From NCBI GenBank assembly GCA_004151065.3, contig NWUY0304002430.1, forward strand, positions 1-20,446: DNA of 20,446 nt, read 5' to 3'. The notes below the pieces were generated by a model that saw only the letters and a program-made list of their open reading frames with translations, was not told the origin of the DNA and ran no database searches. Both the position numbers and the translations under genes were made by a program. Numbering within the stretch: the stretch's first letter is position 1; every line of letters starts with the position of its first letter. This DNA is from Larix sibirica. Its lineage: Eukaryota > Streptophyta > Pinopsida > Pinales > Pinaceae. Positions 9,106 to 19,964 of this stretch are shown here, in pieces.

Positions 9106-10500
9106 AGTTATAGTGGAATTTATCCCACTCCCTGAACTTGTTTCTTGCTCCATAAAAGAATAAAGTCCAAAGTCACTTAGGGGGAAGCTCTACACTAAGG
9201 AATTGATTTGAGTTACACTTGAATCATTTAGGAGATAAGGGTAACTATCATCATTAGACGAATTGTAGTGAGAGAAAGAGATAGAATAAATAAGATGGTC
9301 GGTAATAACCTATCCCTTAATAGATTTATAGGCTTTTCATTCAAGGTCAAATTCTTGGAGGTCAAATATTTGGTCACACAACCAGACAACACAGGTTTCA
9401 TGGCTAAGTAGTATAGAGGGTCTATAGGACACTTGACCTGAATTGATTGGCCAAAGATGTAGTGTTACAAGCGCTAGGTGGCGAATACTACAGCAAGATA
9501 CAGCTTTTCTATATTATAATAATGAGTCTCATAGTCAACCAAGGTATGGAAAACATAGTAAATGGATCTTTCTCTGGGAGGAGTGTGGTTATCAAGCTAC
9601 ATGAGGATGGTAATTAGGGTGTTTAATATAATAGATACATAAAAGAGAAAGGTCTAAGTGGAGATCTGTGTTCTATAGGAGTATAGTCCTTTATATGGTT
9701 AAGCGATGATGAGTCCTTCTCCTGTGCTAGGTGAATAGTGTAGTTATGGTAGTAATAGGTAGTTTCTTTATACGAGTACTAAGGAAAGTGGTTGTTTCAA
9801 TAAAGCCTAGGTTGTTGTAGGTTTATGTTCTCGTCTCTTGTTGTGAGTGCTAGTGTACAGGTTAATATATCTAGTTCCTGATCCATTGATTCGTTGTATT
9901 AGGAGTAGTGTTTGCCTAAGGAAGAGTTGTATATTGAGTAATGGATTCAATCCTTGTAGTTGGTAGATTAACTAATTTTATGAGGAGTGAGTGAGAGATG
10001 AACTAATATAGTAATAAAGTAGTCCTGTTGTTAATCTAAGGAAGAATGTATATATCTATAGTGAGTAATGGAATCCTAGGAGTGAAAATAATGAGGTAAT
10101 AGTAAAGGGCATAAGATGTAACGCATATTTCTTCTATTCCTTAAGCAAGAGTAGGGTTAGCTGTATATCTATGGTATGTGGGGGTATGTCTCTAGGTATA
10201 CTAATGCTAGGTCTGGGTATGGGTATACCAACCTTTCGTGTTAACCACCCTTTATTTACCGGCTCAATTACCTGAACTTAGAGAAGAAAGAGATTGGACG
10301 GGCTTGGAAATTACACACTTACTGGATTAATACTTATTGGTGGTTTATGCGCGATTCTTTATATCTTTATATACGTGCTTCCTTGAAAGTTATAGATATG
10401 GGTACTAGTCTTGGAATCCTCTTGAGTGAGACACTTATTATTGATCTTCTTTAGCGCTTCGCTCCTTTAGTTTATTATTATTGAGCACAAGATCCTCATC
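9106..10500. other. Gene-free; one diverged repeat pair
   Basis: No gene recognised. Positions 9914-9944 and 10034-10072 share CTAAGGAAGA followed by GTATAT and then GAGTAATGGA, an imperfect direct repeat with a small length difference, about 120 bp apart. Many TAGT/TAGGT strings give the stretch a skewed, AT-leaning look. Confidence 0.5.
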
Positions 10501-11300
10501 TTATTTGGAATATGCAAAGGTTATTTGATTCAGAAACTTCTATATATGGGGGTATTCATTAGACCCCCACCTTGGCATCGAATTTGCCATAGGGTTCGCG
10601 TAGGTACCATACCCCTATGGTTTGGGGTGGATTGCAAGGAAGGCAGCAGCTGGTCTTATCACAGAACGAACATGTTGAAAGGACACCTGGTTATGCGCAG
10701 ACATACCCAGACCCATTTAGTGGATTGAAGTACGGAGTCTTCTTGACTAACCTTCTTATTGATAAATACCTTTTTATTATGCCGTATCTTACTTATAATC
10801 CTTTATAGTTAGATTCTTTATAACAATCACTGCTGAGCTGACTTTACGTCTTCAGACAAGGAAGAAGGTTCGGTGCTTCCATCCTCAAGGGACGGGCGGT
10901 TCAGGCCATCCCCCTACTTTTTTAGACCATAGCTTATCGGAGACCCAACCCGCAATTCGCCGAGCCTTGCTTGTTATATTTGTGATCCCCCCACCTCGCC
11001 TGTTTTATTGGACGGGAATACTCTTTATAAACTTAGTCTTTATAGTCTTTAGAACCCGCCTTTTGTATAGTATGGGACGGACGGCACTAGTCTTCATAAA
11101 CTTATTGTTTCTATTTGTTAGACCCCTACCTCACCTTAGAGTTGTTGTATATTCTTGGGCAACCACTCCGTGCCTTGAGGATCATATTCGCCACTTCGTT
11201 CCTCACCTTTTGACATTGAATGACTGGCTTTACAGCAAGGTTTAGGTCATACATCCTTTGGAGGAAGATTGTTCCTTTGTCTCCCTTCTTCCTCCCTTCT
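10501..11300. other. Gene-free; TTAGACCCC(C/T)ACCT and GGGACGG echoes
   Basis: ATTAGACCCCCACCT near 10557 and TTAGACCCCTACCT near 11128 are related. TTGGACGGGAATACT (from 11008) through TTAGA (11050), and GGGACGGACGGCACT (from 11074) through TTAGACCCC (11136), look like two diverged copies of a unit of about 65 bp containing TAAACTTA. Plus frames at 10525-10728, 10617-10808 and 10967-11245 have no family signature. Confidence 0.45.
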
Positions 11301-11809
11301 TGAGTCTGAAAATGAAAATAAAAGAAAGTTTTACTACTTACTCTGCAGATTCCATCTCTGTTGCTACAGATTCCTTTTCTTACACTTATTCAGCAGTTGG
11401 TGAAGAGGAAGACACTACAGAAATCCAATAGCACTTTGGGCATGTCATACACCTAAAGCACTTTATGACTCCCAATTAACCTTCATATAACTCCCATAAC
11501 ATTTAATGCCTCCCTAACACCTTATATCCCCTCACCATAATCAATAAAAGATAAGACATAAAAGAAAGTAATTAATAAAAAGTATATGCATGAATCACAA
11601 CATCTGAAAGTAACCATAGTGCTACCCATAACATCATCATAAGTAAAAACACATGTGCTCAAAACTGCCATATATATATATATTTATATCCAAAAAATAT
11701 ATCCATCTGTCCAAAAAAGGTAAGTGTGCCACCATAAAAGTCGATCAATAGTTCATCATAAAGATACAAAATAAAGTCAGTCACTGCTATGACTAGGGTG
11801 TAACCAGGC
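11301..11809. other. A-rich non-coding stretch
   Basis: Markedly A-rich on the plus strand compared with the surroundings, with no open frame. It sits beside the decayed frame at 11912-12420 and could belong to the same insert (inference). Confidence 0.5.
11670..11683. repeat. (AT)7 microsatellite
   Basis: Seven uninterrupted AT units, followed by TTATATCC. Confidence 0.95.
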
Positions 11810-11911
11810 TAGACCGGGAAGAGGAGGATGGGCGCAAGGTACCAGAAGTAGGCTACATAGGGGTGAAGGCTTCTGGGTGCATATCTTCGAATGAGATCAC
11901 CATCCTCATAC

Positions 11912-12420
11912 CTAATATAAATAGGGGGTAGCAAAGGAAACCTGGCTGTGACGAGGTGGGCTAGCAGTAAGATCAGGAGTAGCAGGGACATCAGCAGTGT
12001 GTACAACAACATGAGATACAACAGGATCCGGTAAAGAAACCTAAGGAGGCATAGATTGTACTTGCATGTCCATCATCTTTTCCCTTTATCGGCATCAATA
12101 GGCTCATGAATGGGAGCTTAAACATCTTTAGTAAGGTGGGGTGAAGCTGAAGAATCTGAGTCGGAAGAGACAACCCTGGAAACTCTAGGCATAGCAGGCT
12201 CAAGATTAAGGATTTCCCATCCAGTAGTACCAGTAAAAGGGGGATTGGGATCAGGCATCCATCCATCATTAGTAGGCAGGGCAACTAGGTTAAGTTCAGA
12301 GAGACTTGGATGCGGCTGCAATTATGCGGGAGTAGTTTTCCTCTCTAAAGACGTTGGGTGTAAGGCTACCCTTTCCTTTGAGTGAACAGCGCCCTTGACC
12401 CGAGTCTGGTAAAAGAATCC
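11912..12420 (-). pseudogene. Unidentified decayed protein frame, Ser/Asp/Pro-rich
   Basis: I do not recognise the protein. From 12420 to 12073 one minus frame reads protein-like with stops only at 12324, 12120 and 12075. Segments include KGAVHSKERVALHPTSLERK, GWMPDPNPPFTGTTGW, an acidic Ser stretch SRVVSSDSDSSASPHL, and APIHEPIDADKGK. After a frame change near 12073 the reading continues to 11912 with one stop, giving LPDPVVSHVVVHTADVPATP and LTASPPRHSQVSFATPYL. It has the look of a disordered plant nuclear or retrotransposon protein, not a mitochondrial one. It lies on the same strand as, and 180 bp beyond, the gypsy fragment, but gag-like sequence after reverse transcriptase would be the wrong order for one element, so it may be a separate or rearranged insert. 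Confidence 0.45.
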
Positions 12421-12599
12421 TTAAATAGTGAATTAGGGCCGGGCTACATAAGGAAGGACTTCTCGACCTCTAATAAAATAAGAGGTAATGGCACTAATAA
12501 TGACGTGCTTAGACCTTACTGACCTATTTTGTATACCGTGTTAACGTAAGTAAAGCAACTATCACAAGGACTCCCTGGTTGATGAGGCAAGTATCCCAA
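12421..12599. other. Junction between the two minus-strand remnants
   Basis: No clear coding signal. Near 12635-12570 a shifted minus frame (LLNPHNF) may be the last trace of the gypsy polyprotein. Confidence 0.35.
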
Positions 12600-13133
12600 T
12601 GACTCATTGATCTATGCGGAAGTTGTGCGGATTTAATAATCCCTTAGCGGGTGATCTAGATTGGAAAAATTAGTAATGAAGCATACGAAAAATTTCATGC
12701 CACCCATCAAACTGTTGAGTTTAACATCACCGGTTAGAGAGGGATAGTGTTCCAAGGCCTGGACCCTATAAAAATAAGGGTTCACCCTTATTGATCAATA
12801 ATGAAACCCAAATACTAGACTGAGGTCTGAACGAAAATAGACTTACATTCCTTTACCTATAATTTATGTGTTCACAAAATATCCAGGATGGTGCGGACGT
12901 GTTAAAGGTGTTCTTCCCATGTAGCACTGAAATCATAATGTAATCAAGATAAATGACAACAAAACAGCCAAAATGCGGGTGAAAGATATCATTTATCAAT
13001 CTAATGAAGGTGGTAGGAGCATTTTGAGGCCAAATGGCATCACCATCCATTTATACAAACCAAACTTGGTCTCGAAAGTAGCATTCCATGTGTCGTCAGA
13101 GTTCATACAAACTTGGTGGGTTTCAAACATTTT
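12600..13133 (-). pseudogene. Ty3/gypsy reverse transcriptase remnant
   Basis: Read from 13133 downward, the order matches gypsy reverse transcriptase. First come MNSDDTW and FETKFGLYKWMVMPFG. After a frameshift near 13022 comes NAPTTFIRLINDIFHPHFG, then VVIYLDYIMI. After a second frameshift come WEEHL, HVRTILDIL and YLGFIIDQ, interrupted by stops. After a third near 12785 come VQALEHYP and FFVCFITNFSNLDHPL, corresponding to the connection region after the palm (usual form FYRRFIxNFSxxxxPL). The catalytic YxDD box (codons at 12951-12940) reads YLDY, so the last catalytic Asp is lost. With at least five stops and three frame changes it is clearly dead. Protease, RNase H, integrase and LTRs are not seen. 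It would have come from the nuclear genome if this is organelle DNA. Confidence 0.9.
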
Positions 13134-14943
13134 CCCAGCCGCAGGTTCCCCTATGGCTACCTTATAACGGACAGAACGCTTAGCCAGACAAGAGTGACCA
13201 GGTCAGAGTCTTAGGTACGTCCATGGCTCTACTTGTTGGGACATGCTTTCCCGTTTGGCTATAGCTCTTCCCTTCCTATGATAGGAGAGAGCTCGAAAAC
13301 TAATGCATCTGAACAAGGCTTACCCCATGGAGGGGCCTTTAAGTCGTTAGAAGTCGTTCGTTGATAGTATACTAGAGAATGGTACGCCAACTGTTAAGTC
13401 TAGGAAGGGTACTTAGTAGCTCTTCTATCTGATATTACCAAATCGATGCTCACTCGAGGGGAATCATTTACTAGGTTACACAGATCAGATAGACGTATGG
13501 GCAAGGAGGTTGAGGAATATTATGCAAACTGTAGGCCCCAGGAGAGTGGTGCCAAGGAGGCACACCGGTCAGTAGAGCTAGAGCAACAACCAATGAGCGG
13601 GGCTTGCATAGGGGTACTAATGATACCCGCTGGTGGAAAAAAGAAGGGGTAATAGTGCTGGCTTTACTAAGTACGAAGGGATGACTACATGGGATCTATC
13701 CCAGATATCTATTCCAAGCAAACAAAAGAAGCTAGTACCGGGAAGTCTCCTCTATGGCTGACAAGTAGCAGCCCATTAGCCCCCAATGGTGTATCTCTGT
13801 AGTCCCTAGTATCATAGTCCCCTAAGACCCTAATAATATATATTGTACTTTACTTTGTAAGCTTCACGAGCATGGGATATGCCCGCCTCGTTCGTATAAA
13901 CATTGTATATATATCTTTTCTTTTGTACATCCCTCCATCGGAGGCTTCTTTGGATACTTTCTAGCACTTTCTCGGCACTCTCTCCTACAGTTAACAACAC
14001 AAAAGATCGCTAAGACCTTTCGCAGAGCTGCTATCCCCCCCAATATAGGCATCCCCTTTATTGATTATGAGAGCCCCACTAATGCTCTTCGCTTCAGTCC
14101 TAGTACCACTGGCTGGCTGATCTCACTGGTATAGCTTACTGGTCTTACTAGCTTGGATGGGGGGGACAGGCTTGCTCTCTTGCTTCCTTTATTAGCAATT
14201 AGTTTCTTTAGGAAAAAATAACTTTTACAGGATCGATGAACCCTTATACAAAATTGGGCCAAAAGGTATGTTCGAATGCCTCAAACATGCCCGAAACATT
14301 GTCGTAGAATCGCTTTTTAACAAACTCTTATATTGCTTCATTTATTACGGGCTGGCTCTCTTGCTGAATGGGAAATGTTTCCTAGCTTTAGATCTTGCTT
14401 GCTACTCGCTTGATCTGTTGCTAGGCTATAAGGACGATTAGAACCTTTCCCTATAAACCTTAGAGCCACAGTCAGGACGAACAGCACCCAACCTACCCAA
14501 CTTGCTTCAATTATGGAGGAGACCATTAGAGCTTACGTAGCTTACAATACCAATGGGCAACTGGTAGTGGGACACAGGGAGCGTCCCGGCAACACGTGTA
14601 GCGTACCAGAGCTGCTTTACTAAATCCCTCCAGTACATATTAGGAGCTGCTTGCTTATGCCGGTGCTTCATTCCGTCCCGCTCCGCTCCTTATTTTTGGT
14701 ATTATTTACCATATGCACTTACCCTATTAGCACAACCCTACCATTCAGAAGTTAGTGCTTCCTTAATCCCACTACTTAAACACATGCCCAGATTGCCTTT
14801 TAGGTTAGGGAGGACCTGCTTATGCCTACTGGATTTCATGGCAGGGCAGGCAGTTGGACAGAGAGAGAATAAATGTTCCGACAAGCTTTAGGTAGGTCAT
14901 ACAGACCCGTATCCTGACAGTTTGAGCCCAGCCCCATGTTACC
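13134..14943. other. Gene-free stretch
   Basis: No recognisable gene or RNA. Short plus or minus frames (13446-13652, 13864-14052, 14065-14262, 14338-14526) show no family motif. GGCTTGCTCTCTTGCTTCC (near 14170) and GGCTGGCTCTCTTGCTG (near 14350) are a weak direct repeat. Confidence 0.5.
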
Positions 14944-15138
14944 AAAATGTTATCCCTTGATGTTATACCTTGCCATTGCCTCCCCAAAAATGTTATCCCT
15001 GTCCCTGTCCAAAATAAAATAGTGCTTTACAGCCAAAGGAAGGCCATTGCCTCCCCCACCTTTCAGTGCTTTACTGCCCTTTACACTGCCTTTTCAAAAG
15101 GTCTATTCCAACATGTTCCAACATCGGAGCATCGGAGC
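14944..15138. repeat. Cluster of nested short direct repeats
   Basis: Four different short repeats are interleaved. AAAATGTTATCCCT is at 14944-14957 and 14987-15000. GCCATTGCCTCCCC is at 14972-14985 and 15043-15056. AGTGCTTTAC is at 15021-15030 and 15065-15074. ATCGGAGC is tandem at 15123-15138. The offsets (43, 71, 44 and 8 bp) differ, so this is not one tandem array but several overlapping duplication events. Confidence 0.8.
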
Positions 15139-15447
15139 ATCCATGACCTTATTCCAATACTTGAAGGCAACTCTTTGGATATATACTATATGGCTCTGCA
15201 TAATTACATATATAACCGGATGGCAATCAATGTATATATGTATCACTTCAGTAGCAAATGAAAAGCAAAACCTGATTTAAGCAGCAAGGAACACAACCTC
15301 CCGAGCAAGGAGCAAAATCTGTTGAGAACAAATGGTAGCAAGAGGACAGTCAAATCCCTATATCCTTTCAGTAGCAAATATATTATTAATAGTATCGCTC
15401 ATATGGCCCAAAGGGAAAGTGAGGAAAGTCTATCAACCATCTTCGGT
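15139..15447. other. Gene-free stretch
   Basis: No gene recognised. Two overlapping plus frames end near 15261 and 15280 without motifs. GCAGCAAGGAACACAACC and GAGCAAGGAGC near 15281-15312 echo the CAAGG ends of the hairpin family at 142-257. Confidence 0.45.
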
Positions 15448-15473
15448 CCTTGCCCTCCCTTCGGTCAAGCAAG
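15448..15473. repeat. Exact 26-bp inverted copy of the hairpin unit at 162-187
   Basis: Begins CCTTGCCCTCCC and ends GGTCAAGCAAG, and is the perfect reverse complement of 162-187. It is followed by CGATATACCTTGCC, and the unit at 142 is followed by GGTATA, so the similarity may extend in diverged form. It is a short dispersed repeat 15.3 kb from its partner. Confidence 0.9.
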
Positions 15474-16191
15474 CGATATACCTTGCCCGATGCAGACAAG
15501 AGCTAAACGCACCTATTTTGTAATTAACAAGATGAAAAGTTTATAGCATGCCAGTGCACCTTTTTATATATGTAAATATCAATTGTAAATATTAGTGGTG
15601 CTCAGTGTATCAATTATAGCATGGATACAGAGTATGGCTGTTAGCAAGGTTGTGATTGGAAAGGGAGCAATCCATAAAGGCGAGCCAAGAGTGCAGAAAG
15701 CTATGGAAGCAGCACCTGCAGAGGCATAGACAGTAGGATCAAAGGTAAGAGCATAGCCACTTGTAAATGCATATGCAGTTAGAAAGCCATCACCTCGTCT
15801 AGTTCCTGTCGATTAAGAACCAGCACCGGATGGATGGATAAAACCTTACCCTCCTTACCCTTTACTTTACTGCCGAAATCCTAGGAGAGGGAGGGAGTGC
15901 TGAGGTACCCGTCCTCACGCGATGCCACCACGTCAGCCTCCATTACTTACACATAAGGAAGACGATGCCCAGCCATGCCATCCAGCAATTACATCATGCA
16001 TGGATAGCTCGGGGCTATGGTAGGTCAAAATATCTTCAAAGGTCATTTTAGCGCGCTGTATCCCCACCTTCCTGGTCCCCACCTCATTCTAGCCCAACCA
16101 CACTTAATGCCAGGAATAGATGCTGCTACTCACGCAGTCAATCCAAGAGGAGATGTACTCAATGCTGGTACTCATTGGATGCTACTCAACG
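15474..16191. other. Gene-free stretch
   Basis: No gene recognised. From 15690 to 15790 GCA/CATA-type strings recur (GCATAGAC, GCATAGCC, GCATATGCAG), again a mild low-complexity pattern. AGCACCGGATGGATGG at 15822-15837 recurs at 16397-16412. Confidence 0.5.
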
Positions 16192-16217
16192 GCTGATACT
16201 TGATGCTGATACTTGAT
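16192..16217. repeat. Perfect 13-bp tandem duplication
   Basis: GCTGATACTTGAT is present twice head to tail (16192-16204 and 16205-16217). Upstream, ATGCTGGTACTCATT and ATGCTACTCA at 16163-16189 look like older, diverged copies. Confidence 0.9.
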
Positions 16218-16253
16218 CCCAAATGGATGGAGTAATCCCAACCAACCCGCATT

Positions 16254-16412
16254 ACCCTTCTCTTAGAAGCATCGGACGGCTTTATCCCTTACCTTTAGCC
16301 CTTCATCCTAGAATGATGGAGGAGGACCTTTCAGCCAGGAAAACTAAAGTAGGCCAGTATAGTATAGTATGGCATGCTATGATCCCTTACCTTAGAAGCA
16401 CCGGATGGATGG
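16254..16412. repeat. Diverged direct repeat around CTTAGAAGCA(T/C)CGGA
   Basis: Positions 16254-16279 and 16383-16408 match at 21 of 26 positions. The second copy continues into AGCACCGGATGGATGG (16397-16412), which is exactly shared with 15822-15837. That makes three related copies in 600 bp. Confidence 0.75.
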
Positions 16413-18549
16413 TTCATTAGCCAATAGGGTTATCGTTTAACTGCTCTATATAGCCCAAACCTTTAGCTTTGATCCTGGGAATGGGAACTTCACCATAGAT
16501 CGTGGGTGGAACTGACCCGGATAGATTTCTTCTATACAGATAGCCAGAACTTATTAGACACAGCTGGATGATCGATTCAACGAGGAGAGGATAAAACCCT
16601 GTAGCTAGCTTCATACTTTCACTTTTGCTGGATGAAATGGCATGGCGGCGGGTACAACTCTTCGATTTAAGAGGAGAGGGACTTATCGTAGCTAGATCCC
16701 TTTGCCTTCCCCAATTATGGATGGGATGGATGGGTATGTTGTATAGGGGTAACTAGGATGTAAGGATATCCTGTATGGTGAGATAGCATGGCAGGAGGTA
16801 AGGCAGTATAATAAGTATGTGTAGGTAGGTAAGGTTGCTTGCTTGGAAAGATAGCTCTGATGGTGATATTTTTCGTTTCAGTAGCTATCGAGGTAATAAA
16901 TTGAATGTGTTCGAGCAGGACTTTACTGTTGGCCTAAGATCCAGCTATCTCTGTATCGGCTGATTATTCCAGTTATTTCTTGATCGGAAGGGAATGATGG
17001 GTTCGGAACCGGTTTGGTGGCATCATCATTCTAAAAATCCAGCCATTAAATATCGAGGAAATCACATTGGACTAAGGTTTCTTAATGCTTATTTCAAGTT
17101 GGAGGAATAGATAGAAATAGCTAACTAAATTGTAAAGTTTTTTTACATGGATTTGTCGCAGTTGTTTTATCGGTTTATTAAGGGATCAATTATTATTATT
17201 ATTTCTATTTTCTCTGCCGCAACCAACCCGAAAAAACTGATTCCTCCCAGAATTAAGGAAGCCTGAGTTAGTTATATGGTCGTCCGCAATGAAGTCATTC
17301 ATGCAGAGAAATAAACGTCTCCTCTTATAGAACAATACACCCTAAATCTTGGATGTGTTGTCGTATATGATAATGTTACTGCTCTAAGAGATCAATATAT
17401 TATTAGTTCAGCCCCTAAATAATAGCAATGATGATATCTCGTCTATAATAGCAATTCTATCTCGTATCTATAAATACGCCTCCTCCTCTTAATTGGAAAA
17501 ATGGTGATTCCACGTGCTTGTACATGGTTTTGGGATAGAGAATAGCTAGTTGTTCCTATAGGGTATTCAGGTTGTTGTTTGTCCGAGTAGCCCGCATCTT
17601 CCTGGTCTATAAGTGTCAATTTTATCTCTACTGATGCCTAGCGGGCAATGGTAGCTAGCCGGTAGCAACAGAGCAGTTTTATTGATTGATGCTGTTTATA
17701 TTAGACCCGTACCTATTTATAGAACCAGGGACTTATTGATTGAACCTGGGATTGATTGCGCATATCGATTTGAATTGGGCCTATCCATATTGAACAACAG
17801 ACACAGTGATTTCTCTTGCCCTGTATCTTTTGCTTACCTTGGAATCGGATCTGAAACCATAAAAATAGGCTTTGGATCTCGATATCGATCTATACTCATG
17901 AAACTAAACCCATTAAAAAGAGTAAGTGATCCACCGAACGTACCTCCACGATAAAGCATGGCTCCCGGCCGGACCCGAACTATCGTTACATAGTCACCAT
18001 ATTGGTCAGTCCATCATTACGTCATTATCCCTATCATAAATAAGAAAGTTCAGTACAACTAGCATCATTCGCTACAGGAACTAACTTAATAGATTGATCC
18101 GGTAGCTTTCCCCGTTTGCTAACACCTGGGCTTTCCAGATACCTAAAATGAGGAGGTATTATTCGGGAAACACCTGTTAATTGACGCTGCTCTCTTAACC
18201 AGGAGGGGTGGTTTGCATGCAAATTACTATACTCTGATGCATTATAGCAAGCACCTGTCCTCCCTTACATCGAATAGCATCTGACCAGGACATCTGAGTG
18301 TGGGACTACCCGGTAATAGAGAACAGCCAATTGGAGTTGCACGCTTATCCTTTTATGTACCCCGCTCTCTTCATTATCTGTTGAGTGCCTAAAAGCCTGG
18401 TGAAATATAAAATGCTAAACAAAAAACATAAAGCTACCAAAATTAACAAGAAGTTCAATGAGCAAAGGGATAAACACCACTCAAAGAAATTAAAGACCTC
18501 AAAGAAACCAGAACAATAATAAGAGAATCCTACCAAACTGCAAGCTTAA
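16413..18549. other. Gene-free stretch
   Basis: I recognise no gene, tRNA or rRNA. The longest frames (minus 16417-16614, plus 17682-17954, minus 18034-18222) have no motif I can name. CGGCTGATTATTCC near 16957 is shared with about 5128. From 18395 to 18540 the plus strand is strongly A-rich and contains a 35-codon Lys-rich frame that I treat as chance. Confidence 0.5.
17189..17203. repeat. (ATT)5 microsatellite
   Basis: Five ATT units in a T-rich stretch. Confidence 0.9.
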
Positions 18550-19440
18550 GCATATAAGTAGCATATAAGTCTTTTCACATTAAAGGATATAGATCCAAAT
18601 CCAAAGAACACAGAGATAAAAAAAGCTAGCCTGACAATAAAAATAGCAGAAGGGCTTTTATTTATGTATAGTTTGACAAAACCCAAACAAACATAGTCGT
18701 GGAAGTGCAACCCATTGGTTCAGTGTCATCTCAACAGCAGCAGTGCAACAACAAACAGTTTTTAAGCAGCACAAGTTTACCTTCAGAGTGAAAAATTTTC
18801 TTAATTCCGGTCTGATCAGAATCATAATTGTTCATCTAATAGTTAATACTCCTCGTAAAAAATAGAATCCCTCTAATTGTGAGTCTACGTTTCAATATCA
18901 TACTAGTACGGTCTAATTGTAAACAATTAAAGGACACTTCAACTACTAAATTTGTTGTTTACAAAGGCAGTTCTATACTACGTTATCATAAGCAACTTCG
19001 ATATCTTCAGAGGCTCTTTTCTTCTTTTATAAATCTTCGAGCAGCGTCTTCAAAGTAATTCCCAGAATACTCGTGGCGGTAGTAGCTCTTCTTCGTTAAC
19101 TTATACTTGTCACATTTATAGCAATTCTTAGTTGTATAACCTCTCTACTCTCGGAATGCAACTAGTATATTATAAACTTTTGTACTGCCAATTGCGGTAA
19201 CTATTCGTTGATACAGGTACTATAACGATCAGAAACAGCGAACTCACATCCGGAAACTACCCATAAGAAAAACCTTTCAGAACAGTAAAAGAGACAAACC
19301 GTCACTACTTGCGAGATAACTTCTGCTTCGCCATGCAACTTATACTACTAGCTATCGCCATTAAACAACCCACCAGAGTAAGTAGTATTCATAGTATTGC
19401 CTGGATACGTAACCCTTACAATGATGCATATAAGTAGCAT
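18550..19440. repeat. GCATATAAGTAGCAT direct repeat pair
   Basis: The 15-mer is exact at 18550-18564 and 19426-19440. The first copy is itself part of a local duplication (CATATAAGT at 18551-18559 and 18562-18570). The interval between the copies is AT-leaning and holds no gene I can identify. Confidence 0.7.
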
Positions 19441-19885
19441 TATCTAGACCAGTATGCTTCTGAATCCGGAAACTGTACTGGCAACTCAATCAACTAAAAC
19501 TAGCAACACTAGCTGCATGTCATGGTCCAAATGTTAGTACAAGTAGTATATAACTTTATCTGTATTCACCAACTTATTTAAGACCTTCGCCGGATAAAAC
19601 TGCTTTAATTACTAGTACGGTATCAGATGGCTCACCAACTAGTTCGTAAACTGCACCAAGTCTTATTGGTAGTAAACTAGATAGCGAGTCTTACCTGCTG
19701 CTGCCAGATAGTAATTAGTAATCATGCCAGTCACTGCCTTATTAGGAAAGACAGCGAGAGCTGCTTATGTTTTGCGGACTGGGCGGTTTCCTTCGTCGGA
19801 CGTGTCCTTGGCAGGTTCCTTATGCGAACTAGGTGGACTTATACTTCTCTCTTTTTCTTCTGGTGGAACATAGGAACTACCTACC
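19441..19885. other. Gene-free stretch
   Basis: Nothing recognisable. ACTAG and CTAGTA strings are frequent but irregular. Confidence 0.45.
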
Positions 19886-19964
19886 ATTCACTGCACGAAT
19901 CCATTAACAGAGCATGCACTTACATTTAGTGAGCCCCCGTGACGTCATTCACTCACTGCACGAA
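19886..19964. repeat. ATTCACTGCACGAA direct repeat
   Basis: ATTCACTGCACGAA at 19886-19899 recurs at 19947-19964 with an internal 4-nt expansion (CACTCACTG). Confidence 0.75.

Noticed and set aside
12766-12800. TATA-box-like string (CCCTATAAAAATAAGG) resembling an LTR promoter
   Set aside because: The minus strand here reads as the connection part of the gypsy reverse transcriptase (YLGFIIDQ before it, VQALEHYP after it), so the AT-rich string is decayed coding sequence.
13446-13652. 68-codon plus frame with charged residues
   Set aside because: No recognised domain; it follows the gypsy remnant on the other strand and no frame relation to a transposon protein was found.
17682-17954. 90-codon plus frame with reasonable composition
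   Set aside because: I could not match it to any mitochondrial, plastid or nuclear family; the length is within chance for this much non-coding DNA. A translated search would decide.
18412-18519. 35-codon Lys-rich frame that could suggest a small ribosomal protein
   Set aside because: Sits in an A-rich stretch where Lys/Asn codons are expected; no motif or conserved neighbour.
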